Shown: positions 5,674-11,357 of the stretch, piece by piece
Numbering within the stretch: the stretch's first letter is position 1
Layout: each line of letters opens with the position of its first letter
Assembly (NCBI GenBank): GCA_007120685.1
Contig: SKNG01000015.1
Span: 1 to 11,357, forward strand
Reading direction: 5' to 3'
DNA length: 11,357 nucleotides
DNA from: Paracoccaceae bacterium
GTDB lineage: Bacteria; Pseudomonadota; Alphaproteobacteria; Rhodobacterales; Rhodobacteraceae
The notes under the pieces: generated by a model
Told to the model about the DNA's origin: nothing
Seen by the model: the letters and a program-made list of their open reading frames with translations, nothing else
Database searches by the model: none
Position numbers and translations under genes: made by a program

Positions 5674-7001
5674 AGCCCCAGCCTTTCCGATTGCGCCGAG
5701 GCGAATTGCGCGGATAGCCCGCGCGCCTGACGCCAGGCGGCGAAATCGGCCATGCGGGGGTCGGTTCGGATCAGGGTTTCGGCACTCATGCGACTGTCCT
5801 TTGCCAGATAGAAGCGCCCGCCGTGATCGGTGGTAATGCGGTCCAGATGGGGCATCAGCGCCAGGCTGCGGGCGGTCAGGGGGAAATCAAGCGCCAGCGT
5901 ATAGCCGGGCATCGGGAAGGAAACGGGGCTGTCCTGCGGCCCGAATCGTTTCAGCACCGCCAGAAAGGACCCGGCGCCAGAGCCCGCAATCGCCTGCAGG
6001 AGGCGTTGCAGCCCGGCGCGGCCGGCATCCAGGGGCAGGGCGCATTGGAACTGCATGAACCCGCGCCGGCCATACAGCCGGTTCCACCCGCCGATGGCAT
6101 CAAGCGGGTAGAAATAGCTCTCCCAGTCAACCAGTTGCGCGCCGCTCTTGACACGGCCCAGGGTGTAATAGGCGGCGTTGAAGGCGCGCACGCTGGCCGG
6201 GTTCAGCACGAAGCCCGGCAGGTCGATGGGCAGGCTGCGCCGGCGGCGGGGTGGCGTCTGATAGGGCCGGGCGCGCCGCTCGGTGGGCAGATCAGCGCGG
6301 GCGGCATGTTCGCCCAGCATGACCAGGCTGCGCCCCAGTGCGGCGCCAGAGGCCAGGCAGTCGATCCAGGCCACGGAATAGGTGGCGTCCATCCCGGCCT
6401 CGAAGGCATCGAGCGCGGCTTCCAGCCCCGGCGCGGGGATCGTGCGCTGGCGAATCCAGCCGCTTTCCACCGGTCGCAGGCGAATTGCCGCGCGCAGGAT
6501 CACCCCGGTCAGCCCCATGCCGCCCAGCGTGTGGCGGAAAAGCTCGGCATTGGCGTCGCGCGAACAGCGCGTCACCTGGCCATCGGCGCCCATCAGGTCG
6601 ATCCAGTCGGTGAAGGCGCCGAAACTGCCCTCGCCATGGTGGTTCTTGCCATGCACATCCGCCGCGATGGCCCCGCCCAGGGTGACAAAACGCGTGCCGG
6701 GTGTGACGAAGGGGAACCAGCCGCGGGGCAGGAAGGCCTCGATGATCTCGGCCAGGCTGACCCCGGCCTCGGCCACCAGTTGCCCCGAGGCGGGGTCGAA
6801 GGCGATCATCCGGTCGAAATGGCGCATCGAGATGGTATGCGCTCCCACCGCGCTGTCGCCATAGGCCCGGCCCAGCCCGCGCGCGATGGCCGGGCCCATG
6901 CGCAGCGCCTGCGCGAGCGCGTCCGTATCGCGCGGGGCGCTAAGGCGGGTGGCGTGGCGCGGGTAGCGGCCCCACCCGGTCAGCGTGGTCAAGCGGGTCA
7001 T
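5670..7001 (-). CDS. DprE1-like FAD-dependent polyprenylphosphoryl-ribose 2'-oxidase
   Basis: A 443-residue FAD_binding_4/ALO-type oxidase. DprE1 oxidises the C2 hydroxyl of polyprenyl-phosphoryl-D-ribofuranose, the first half of its epimerisation to arabinofuranose. Diagnostic features are GLGRAYGDS (42-50), the FAD-binding VHGKNHH (116-122), SFGAFTDWIDLM (126-137), GGMGLTGVI (160-168) and AKDSR (400-404). Lys401 corresponds to catalytic Lys418 of M. tuberculosis DprE1 with a constant offset of 17. At the same offset the benzothiazinone-reactive Cys387 is Ala370 here (YTLALDFPL). The start overlaps the GtrA stop by 4 bases, the ribosome site is poor, and coupling to the upstream gene is likely. 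The length is close to the mycobacterial 461. The family call is firm; the sugar product is inferred from the operon. Confidence 0.88.
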   Translation of the reverse strand: MTRLTTLTGWGRYPRHATRLSAPRDTDALAQALRMGPAIARGLGRAYGDSAVGAHTISMRHFDRMIAFDPASGQLVAEAGVSLAEIIEAFLPRGWFPFVTPGTRFVTLGGAIAADVHGKNHHGEGSFGAFTDWIDLMGADGQVTRCSRDANAELFRHTLGGMGLTGVILRAAIRLRPVESGWIRQRTIPAPGLEAALDAFEAGMDATYSVAWIDCLASGAALGRSLVMLGEHAARADLPTERRARPYQTPPRRRRSLPIDLPGFVLNPASVRAFNAAYYTLGRVKSGAQLVDWESYFYPLDAIGGWNRLYGRRGFMQFQCALPLDAGRAGLQRLLQAIAGSGAGSFLAVLKRFGPQDSPVSFPMPGYTLALDFPLTARSLALMPHLDRITTDHGGRFYLAKDSRMSAETLIRTDPRMADFAAWRQARGLSAQFASAQSERLGL

Positions 7002-7459
7002 GGGCCGGGCCGGGTGAAGACGAAGCGCCGGTCCAGCCGGTACTTGACCCAGTAGCCGACGGCGAGGCCGAGCACCGCGCCGGCCTCGCGCGCCAGATGG
7101 GTCTGCCAGATCACCCAGAAGGCGGTCTCGGTGGCCCAGAAGATGGCCGTGGTGAACACCCCCATCAGCGTATAGAGCGAAAAACGCCGGCCATGCGCGC
7201 GCAGGCCGGTGGCGCGGTCGAAGAAGATCCAGCGTTTGTCCAGCGCATATTTCACCACCAGCCCCGCCGCGGTGCCGGCCAGCACCGCCAGGATGAAGCG
7301 CGCCGCATCCTCGCCCCCCGCCAGCACCAGCCGCTGCGCACCCAGATTGGCCAGCGTGGCGATCACGGCAAAGAGGCTGTAGCGGAAGACCAGCGCCTTG
7401 GGGCTGAGCGCGGGGTGCGCGGTGGCGGGAGAGGCGGCGGCAATCGGCGGGGCGGTCAT
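6998..7459 (-). CDS. GtrA-family four-helix membrane protein
   Basis: A 153-residue protein with four predicted membrane segments at about 22-42, 53-72, 94-116 and 123-142, after a 20-residue Ala/Pro-rich cytosolic start. The helix pairs end in matching motifs KYALDKRWIFF (70-80) and KYRLDRRFVF (139-148), a hallmark of GtrA/DPMS-type proteins. The family is linked to lipid-linked sugars: GtrA is thought to flip bactoprenyl-glucose. The M. tuberculosis member next to dprE1 (Rv3789) was proposed first as a DPA flippase and later as an anchor for arabinosyltransferase AftA. Both ends overlap neighbours by 4 bases. Its likely job here is to move or present polyprenyl-phosphoryl-arabinose at the periplasmic side; the sequence alone cannot decide which. 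Confidence 0.85.
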   Translation of the reverse strand: MTAPPIAAASPATAHPALSPKALVFRYSLFAVIATLANLGAQRLVLAGGEDAARFILAVLAGTAAGLVVKYALDKRWIFFDRATGLRAHGRRFSLYTLMGVFTTAIFWATETAFWVIWQTHLAREAGAVLGLAVGYWVKYRLDRRFVFTRPGP

Positions 7460-8904
7460 GGCCGCGTCGCCCCCAGGAACAGCGCGCCGAACACCACCAG
7501 TGCCATCAGACTGACCGGGTCGCGCAGGCTGAAAACCAGCGGGTCGTCCTCCATCTGGCCGCGATGGGCCAGCATGACCATGCGCGTCAGCCAGTATATC
7601 AGCACCAGGCAGGCCGTGCCGATGACCAGGGGGTTGTAGGCTTGCATGCGGATGCCTGGGTCGGTCAGATACAGCATCAGAACCAGCACCGTGACAAAGC
7701 TTGATGCGATGGCGATCTGACTGACAATCGGCAGGTCGGTGGCGTGATAGCCGCGCCCGGCAGTGGTCTCGGTGCCGCGCTCGGTCATGTCCACCAGTTC
7801 CGCCTGGCGCTTGACGGCGGCCAGCGCCAGGAACAGGAACAGCGAGAAGGCGAGGAACCAGACCGAAAGCTCGATCCCGGTGGCCATGCCCCCGGCGATG
7901 ATGCGCAGCACATAGAGGCTGGCCAGCACGCAGATATCCACCAGAGCCTTGCGCTTAAGCCACAGCGAATAGGTCAATGTCAGCGCGAAATAGCCCGCCA
8001 GCACCAGCAGGAAGGCCGGCGCCAGCAGCAGCGCCGTCAGCAGCCCGGCGAGCAGCAACACCGGGGTCATCGCCATGGCACGCGGGATCGGCAATGCGCC
8101 GCTGGCAAGCGGGCGGAAGCGTTTGCGCGGATGCGCGCGGTCGGCGGCCAGGTCCAGCAGGTCATTGAGCAGGTAGACGGCAGAGGCGACCATGCTGAAG
8201 GCCACAAAGGCCAGCGCCGTCTGCAGGAAGGTCAGTCCCGCGAAATCATGCGCGGCCAGCATCGGGCCAAAGACCAGCAGGTTCTTCAGCCACTGATGCG
8301 GGCGCATGGCGCGCAAGGCCGCGCGCGCCCGCGCCGCGCTGCCGCCCCCCGGGGGCCCGATGTGTTCGGCCCCCGGTCGCATCGCCTGGACCCGCGCGCG
8401 CAGCGCCGGGCCGGCGCCGACGGTGATCGCCCCGGCCGTGTCCTGCCAGACCGGCAGGTCCTTTACGCTGTCGCCGGCATAGATCACCCGCTCGCCGCCA
8501 TATTTGGCCCGCAACAGCGCCGCCTTGGCCGCGCCGGACAGGTTGGTCTGCCCGTCAGAGGCATGCACCGCATCGAACAGCCCCAGATGGTCGGCCACGG
8601 CCTGGGCATGGCGGCGGTCGGCGGCGGTGACCAGCACGGTGATCTGCCCTTCGGCGCGCGCCCGGCGCAGGCGGTCCAGCATCGCGTCGTTATAGGGCAG
8701 GGCGGCCGGGTCCACCGGCGCCATCGCGGCGATGCGCTCCTTCAGCGCCGCCTTGCCGCGCAACAGCGCCGTGGCGGCCAGAAAAGGGGTGCGCCAGTCG
8801 CGTGCGAAAGCGGCCCAGAACCCTTCCAGCAGCATGTCGCTGCGGATCAGGGTGCCGTCCAGATCGACGGCGAACACCGTTCCGGCCTTGTTGTCGTCCC
8901 GCAT
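7456..8904 (-). CDS. HAD phosphatase-UbiA fusion: polyprenyl-phosphate phosphoribosyltransferase (NoeC-like)
   Basis: A 482-residue two-domain protein. Residues 10-185 form a HAD phosphatase: DLDGT (14-18) nucleophile motif, VTAA (92-95), Lys127, and GDSVKD (144-149). Residues 200-482 are a polytopic UbiA prenyltransferase with RPHQWLKN (201-208), the Mg-diphosphate motif NDLLDLAAD (247-255) followed by HPRKRFRPLASG, and the second motif VDICVLASLYVLRIIAGG (322-339). These forms match decaprenyl-phosphate phosphoribosyltransferase (Rv3806c), which transfers 5-phosphoribose from PRPP to polyprenyl phosphate. The HAD part could remove the 5-phosphate, giving DprE1 its substrate. The same fusion is, as I recall, NoeC of Azorhizobium (Nod-factor arabinosylation). 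The ATG at 8904 is chosen; a GTG at 8931 would add 9 residues but lies at the presumed transcription start. It is the first gene of the operon. Confidence 0.85.
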   Translation of the reverse strand: MRDDNKAGTVFAVDLDGTLIRSDMLLEGFWAAFARDWRTPFLAATALLRGKAALKERIAAMAPVDPAALPYNDAMLDRLRRARAEGQITVLVTAADRRHAQAVADHLGLFDAVHASDGQTNLSGAAKAALLRAKYGGERVIYAGDSVKDLPVWQDTAGAITVGAGPALRARVQAMRPGAEHIGPPGGGSAARARAALRAMRPHQWLKNLLVFGPMLAAHDFAGLTFLQTALAFVAFSMVASAVYLLNDLLDLAADRAHPRKRFRPLASGALPIPRAMAMTPVLLLAGLLTALLLAPAFLLVLAGYFALTLTYSLWLKRKALVDICVLASLYVLRIIAGGMATGIELSVWFLAFSLFLFLALAAVKRQAELVDMTERGTETTAGRGYHATDLPIVSQIAIASSFVTVLVLMLYLTDPGIRMQAYNPLVIGTACLVLIYWLTRMVMLAHRGQMEDDPLVFSLRDPVSLMALVVFGALFLGATRP

Positions 8905-8937
8905 GCCTGCCTGTCTGTCAGGGGTTGCCACTCAGGC

Positions 8938-8966
8938 AAGCTGGCACCCCGCCCGGGACATGGCAA
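8938..8966 (-). promoter_or_regulatory. Possible promoter of the dpr operon
   Basis: On the minus strand TTGCCA (8961-8966; 5 of 6) and CAGCTT (8938-8943; a poor -10) are 17 bases apart, placing the start near 8930 and the ATG 26 bases on. A TTGACC hexamer at 8967-8972 adjoins but has no -10 at normal spacing. No terminator is visible between the thioesterase stop and here, so read-through from upstream is also possible. Confidence 0.28.
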
Positions 8967-9022
8967 GGTCAAACAGCGGCGGCGGCGGGGCAATCGGGGG
9001 GTGATTTGATGGTGCGGGCGGC

Positions 9023-9427
9023 TTATCCCAGCCGCTGCCGCAGGGGGGCAACCGGCGCGGCGCGGATGCGGCCGTCGGCACCGGGCACGAAGACGCCCCG
9101 GGTCTCGAACCCGTCGAGCACCAGCCGGTCGCCGATCAGCGCGCGATAATTCACCCGGAAGCTGCGTTCCGACCAGTCGATCGATTCCAGCACCATCGCC
9201 AGCCGGTCGCCATCGACGGCGGGGCTGCGAAACCGCATCCCCACTTCCATCAACCCTAGCCCGCGTGCGCCCAGTTCGGCGCATAGCGACCGGTGGCCCG
9301 GCCCGTGGTCGCGCAGGTAGCCGTGAAAGGTGGCATCGGTCCAGTCGCAGAAATTGGGGTAATAGACGATCCCCGCCGGGTCGCAATCGCCGAAGGAGAC
9401 CGTGTGTTCGTAGACATAAAGGCTCAT
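9023..9427 (-). CDS. Hotdog-fold acyl-CoA thioesterase (4-hydroxybenzoyl-CoA thioesterase type)
   Basis: A 134-residue single-domain thioesterase. It carries the class signature FGDCDPAGIVYYPNFCDW (12-29), in which Asp16 matches the catalytic Asp17 of Pseudomonas 4-hydroxybenzoyl-CoA thioesterase. The length is typical. It hydrolyses an acyl- or aroyl-CoA in the cytosol; the substrate is not defined by sequence. The ATG at 9427 has an AAGGGG site 5 bases upstream. It lies 149 bases downstream of a MarR-type regulator and near a thiolase gene on the same strand, suggesting a role in fatty-acid or aromatic acyl-CoA turnover. It is 118 bases upstream of the dpr operon but shows no functional tie to it. 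YbgC-like housekeeping thioesterases are an alternative, but those usually lie beside tol genes. Confidence 0.86.
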   Translation of the reverse strand: MSLYVYEHTVSFGDCDPAGIVYYPNFCDWTDATFHGYLRDHGPGHRSLCAELGARGLGLMEVGMRFRSPAVDGDRLAMVLESIDWSERSFRVNYRALIGDRLVLDGFETRGVFVPGADGRIRAAPVAPLRQRLG

Positions 9428-9452
9428 CCCGGCCCCTTTCGCGGTTCACTTT

Positions 9453-9497
9453 GCCGGCTGCGCTTCTGCACCAGCCGGCGAGCATTGTCACGCCGGC
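9453..9497. repeat. Three GCCGGC arms forming alternative inverted repeats
   Basis: GCCGGCT (9453-9459) pairs with AGCCGGC (9473-9479). The overlapping GCCGGCG (9474-9480) pairs instead with CGCCGGC (9491-9497). Both are perfect 7-bp stems and exclude each other because they share the middle arm. They surround the candidate thioesterase promoter, so they may be operator half-sites. GCCGGC is common in DNA of this composition. Confidence 0.3.
9463..9491 (-). promoter_or_regulatory. Possible promoter of the thioesterase gene
   Basis: On the minus strand GTGACA (9486-9491; 5 of 6) and CAGAAG (9463-9468; 3 of 6) are 17 bases apart, placing transcription start near 9456 and leaving a leader of about 28 bases. 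The inverted-repeat arms at 9453-9497 flank both boxes. Confidence 0.3.
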
Positions 9498-9576
9498 GCG
9501 CCGCCGGGCGCTGGCCGTGGCGGCCTTCTGCCGGCGCAAGGGCTGTTCACCGTCAGACCGTCGCGGGGGCTTTCGG

Positions 9577-10113
9577 TCATGTGCGGCGGCGTGGCGCCGG
9601 GTTGCCCTGCGTCGCGGCTTCCTCTGCCACCGCTGCCGGGCGTTGCAACGGGCTGGCCGGCACGCCGGCGACCTTGCCCAACAGCCGCCGCAACTGCTGG
9701 CGTTCCCGCTCGGTCAGCACGGCGACCGACAGGTCCTCCTGCAAGGCGATCAGGCGCTGCAGATCGCGCATCAGTGCCATGCCCGCATCGGTCAGGCGCA
9801 ACTCTATCGAACGGCGGTCATAGGCCGGCTGGTGGCGCCGCACCAGGCCGCGCGCTTCCAGCCCCTTAAGCATTTTCGTCGTGTGGGCCAGCTTTATCGA
9901 CAGCGCATCGGCCAGCATGCCGTGCCTGATGCCGGGGTTGTGGCCGATCAGGATCAGCGCCGACATTGCCCCCAGCCGCAGATCCTGCCCTTCCATCGCC
10001 TTGTAGAAATGCTCGAAGACCCGCAGCTGCGCCAGCCGCAGCAGGAATCCCGTGGCCTGTTCCAGCCCGCCGTAATCGACATCCTGCAAGGTGATGGGGT
10101 CAGGTCTGTCCAT
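9577..10113 (-). CDS. MarR-family transcriptional regulator
   Basis: A 178-residue winged-helix regulator. The N-terminal dimerisation helix (about 15-40) precedes the DNA-binding part: LGAMSALILIGHNPG (47-61), HTH region MLADALSIKLAHTTKMLKGLEARGLV (66-91), and the wing DRRSIELRLTDAG (99-111), the most typical MarR signature. A flexible, Ala/Pro-rich tail of about 30 residues ends the protein. The ATG at 10113 has an AGGAG site 10 bases upstream; a TTG at 10158 is less likely. It lies between a thiolase and a thioesterase gene on the same strand, so it may sense a CoA thioester or aromatic acid and control these genes. A dyad within its own promoter suggests autoregulation. The ligand is unknown. 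Confidence 0.88.
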   Translation of the reverse strand: MDRPDPITLQDVDYGGLEQATGFLLRLAQLRVFEHFYKAMEGQDLRLGAMSALILIGHNPGIRHGMLADALSIKLAHTTKMLKGLEARGLVRRHQPAYDRRSIELRLTDAGMALMRDLQRLIALQEDLSVAVLTERERQQLRRLLGKVAGVPASPLQRPAAVAEEAATQGNPAPRRRT

Positions 10114-10123
10114 GCTTTTCTGT

Positions 10124-10128
10124 CTCCT
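10124..10128 (-). promoter_or_regulatory. Ribosome-binding site deciding the marR start
   Basis: AGGAG on the minus strand lies 10 bases before the ATG at 10113 and inside the 15-codon extension that the TTG start at 10158 would need. It supports the shorter protein. Confidence 0.5.
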
Positions 10129-10221
10129 GCGTGGCGGCCGACCGGTAAACACGGACAACGCCTTGCGGCAAGCGTGGAAAAGCCGAAAGCCAACGGCCCG
10201 GCAATCCTGACCAACCCCCGC

Positions 10222-10250
10222 AGCCTAATCCAGAATAGTTTGCGCAGAAA
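10222..10250 (-). promoter_or_regulatory. Candidate promoter of the marR gene
   Basis: On the minus strand TAGGCT (10222-10227, again preceded by T as in the lipoprotein promoter) lies 17 bases after a weak -35, TTTCTG (10245-10250). Transcription would start near 10215, giving a leader of about 100 bases. This A/T-richer patch stands out in an otherwise GC-rich gap. Confidence 0.4.
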
Positions 10251-10255
10251 GTAAT
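10234..10255. promoter_or_regulatory. Candidate MarR operator
   Basis: AATAGTTT (10234-10241) and AAAGTAAT (10248-10255) form an imperfect inverted repeat (6 of 8 pairs) around GCGCAG. The 22-base dyad covers the -35 and most of the spacer of the marR promoter, where a MarR dimer would block polymerase. Its size and A/T-rich arms fit known MarR-type operators; the assignment is inference. Confidence 0.4.
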
Positions 10256-10322
10256 TTCGTCGGATTGCATGTCTCGACGCGCGAGGCTGCCGCCACCGCC
10301 CCGGCATGCCGCGCCCTTGCCC

Positions 10323-11357
10323 TTAGCCCACCCGTATCAGCACCGCCATGGCCGAATCGCCCGCCGCGCAGCCCTGAAACAGGCCGATGCCGCCGCCGCG
10401 CATCTCCAGTTCCTCGATCATCTCGATCACCCCGCGCAGCGCCGTGGCGGCATGCGGATGGCCCCAGATCAGCGACGAGCCGAAATTGTTCATCCCCCGG
10501 CAGTCCAGCCCAAAGGCGCGGGCAAAGGCGATATCGTTGACGGCAAAGGGATTGTGCGACTTGAAGACCGCCACATCGCCGATCCCGATGCCGGCCTGGT
10601 CAAGCGCCCGGCGGGTGGCGCGGATCGGCGCGGCGGGCATGAAGCCCTTGTCCTCGCGCCCCTGGCCAAAGGCCAGCACGCCCACCGTCGGCGCGCCAGC
10701 GGGCGCCAGATCGCGCGCTTCCTCGGCGCTGGCGGTCAGGATCATCGCGGCGTTGCCGTCGGCGGGGTGGGTCTGGCCGGCAAAGGTGACGCTGCCGCCC
10801 TCGCGCACCGGGCGCAGGCCGGCCAGCTTTTCGGCGCTGGTCGGATAGACGCCCTGATCGCCCTCGATCTGCCTGACCGTCTTGCGCAACCGCGCATCCG
10901 GCACGTCGAAACGCGCGGCCATGTAGCGGGTCTGGAAGGCACGGCCGTCGGCCTGCGCATCGGCGTATTGCGCGTGTCGGTGCAACACCAGTTCATGCTG
11001 CTCGGCGGTGTCGATGCCTTCGCGCCGGGCCACGTTCTCGGCCGTGTCGACCATGGCGCAGCGGGCATGCGGGTCGTCGTTGAAATTGTCCAGCACCACG
11101 TTTTCCGCCGCACCGGTGCCGCCCGGCCCCTCGGGCGCCGGGTAATAGACATGCGGCCCGTTCGAGGTGCGGTCGGCCCCGATGACCAGCGCCCGCCGCG
11201 CCCCGCCGGTGGCCATCTCGCCCGCCGCCGTGGCCATCAGCCGCACGCCGGTCGCGCAGGCCTGGCTGATGGTGGGGCCGGTCAGATGCGGCGCGCCCAG
11301 CATCGCGGTGACCCAGGGCAGGCCGTAGAAGCTTTGATGCTGGCCGATGGTCAGCCC
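10323..11357 (-). CDS. Thiolase-family acyl-CoA acyltransferase, N-terminus cut by window edge
   Basis: The frame is open to the right edge, giving 344 C-terminal residues; family members have about 390-430, so some 50-85 residues are missing. Thiolases make or cleave 3-ketoacyl-CoA through a cysteine acyl intermediate. Visible active-site elements are SQACATG with the nucleophile Cys34 (of this fragment), KSHNPFAVND (266-275), GHPHAATALR (299-308) with His300, and FQGCAAGDSAM (327-337) with Cys330. The HNPFAVND loop looks more like the HDCFxxNE loop of SCP2-type thiolases than the NEAFA of classical ones. An internal ATG at 11303 is not the start, because the upstream 18 codons (GLTIGQHQSFYGLPWVTA) read as normal thiolase sequence. 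It is followed on the same strand by marR and a thioesterase, suggesting acyl-CoA degradation. The substrate is unknown. Confidence 0.87.
   Translation of the reverse strand, partial: GLTIGQHQSFYGLPWVTAMLGAPHLTGPTISQACATGVRLMATAAGEMATGGARRALVIGADRTSNGPHVYYPAPEGPGGTGAAENVVLDNFNDDPHARCAMVDTAENVARREGIDTAEQHELVLHRHAQYADAQADGRAFQTRYMAARFDVPDARLRKTVRQIEGDQGVYPTSAEKLAGLRPVREGGSVTFAGQTHPADGNAAMILTASAEEARDLAPAGAPTVGVLAFGQGREDKGFMPAAPIRATRRALDQAGIGIGDVAVFKSHNPFAVNDIAFARAFGLDCRGMNNFGSSLIWGHPHAATALRGVIEMIEELEMRGGGIGLFQGCAAGDSAMAVLIRVG

Noticed and set aside
5823..7055. Plus-strand open frame of about 410 codons opposite dprE1
   Set aside because: The composition is that of a shadow frame, and the minus strand carries a complete DprE1-like protein with conserved motifs.
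8905..8931. GTG start for the HAD-UbiA gene at 8931
   Set aside because: It would coincide with the likely transcription start and has no ribosome site; the ATG at 8904 leaves a normal-length lead into the DLDGT motif.
7744..9009. Plus-strand open frame of about 420 codons opposite the HAD-UbiA gene
   Set aside because: Gln/Arg/His-rich translation with no recognisable domain; antisense to a well-supported membrane enzyme.
8847..9539. Minus-strand open frame overlapping the thioesterase in another frame
   Set aside because: The thioesterase frame has the FGDCDPAGIVYYPNF signature and a good ribosome site; the overlapping frame is Arg-rich and has no motif.
9541..9576. Direct repeat of GACGGT after the marR stop
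   Set aside because: It is two 6-base copies only, with no further units and no structure; not enough to call a repeat element.
10256..10322. Small CGGCATGCCG palindrome just after the thiolase stop as a terminator
   Set aside because: The stem is only 5 bp with no loop and no T-tract; short palindromes like this are common by chance.

Overview
The window comes from a GC-rich alphaproteobacterium, most likely a member of the Rhodobacteraceae. Supporting signs are the near-adjacent hom and glpX genes, the codon usage, TAGGCT-type -10 boxes, and protein sequences typical of Paracoccus/Rhodobacter/Roseobacter relatives. This assignment rests on recall of gene order and protein style; no search was run. 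All genes except two lie on the minus strand, and the two window edges cut glpX (left) and a thiolase gene (right).

Reading the minus strand from the right edge: a truncated thiolase-family acyltransferase, a MarR-type regulator with a candidate operator in its promoter, and a small hotdog-fold acyl-CoA thioesterase form a group that looks like acyl-CoA metabolism. After these comes the most interesting part, a tight four-gene operon (8904 down to 4933) whose genes overlap by 4 bases at each junction (ATGA). It encodes a HAD phosphatase fused to a UbiA-type prenyltransferase, a GtrA-family membrane protein, a DprE1-like FAD oxidase and a DprE2-like short-chain reductase. Together these match the mycobacterial route to polyprenyl-phosphoryl-D-arabinofuranose (DPA): PRPP is joined to polyprenyl phosphate, the 5-phosphate is removed, the ribose is epimerised at C2, and the lipid-linked sugar may then be moved across or organised at the membrane. 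The GtrA-DprE1-DprE2 order equals the Rv3789-Rv3790-Rv3791 order of Mycobacterium tuberculosis. No arabinosyltransferase or acceptor gene is in the window.

The operon ends at two strong hairpins, one per direction, shared with the only plus-strand genes: rutE and rutF (malonic semialdehyde reductase and FMN reductase of the Rut pyrimidine-catabolism pathway), here without rutA-D or rutG beside them. A 222-base divergent region separates rutE from a small lipoprotein gene. Downstream of the lipoprotein, on the minus strand, are hom (homoserine dehydrogenase), a kinase-fold phosphotransferase of unknown substrate coupled to hom, and the 5' part of glpX (class II fructose-1,6-bisphosphatase).

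No tRNA, rRNA, CRISPR array, insertion sequence or phage gene was seen. There is no gene-free stretch longer than about 222 bases. Promoter calls are by eye from hexamer matches and spacing, and are of modest confidence.
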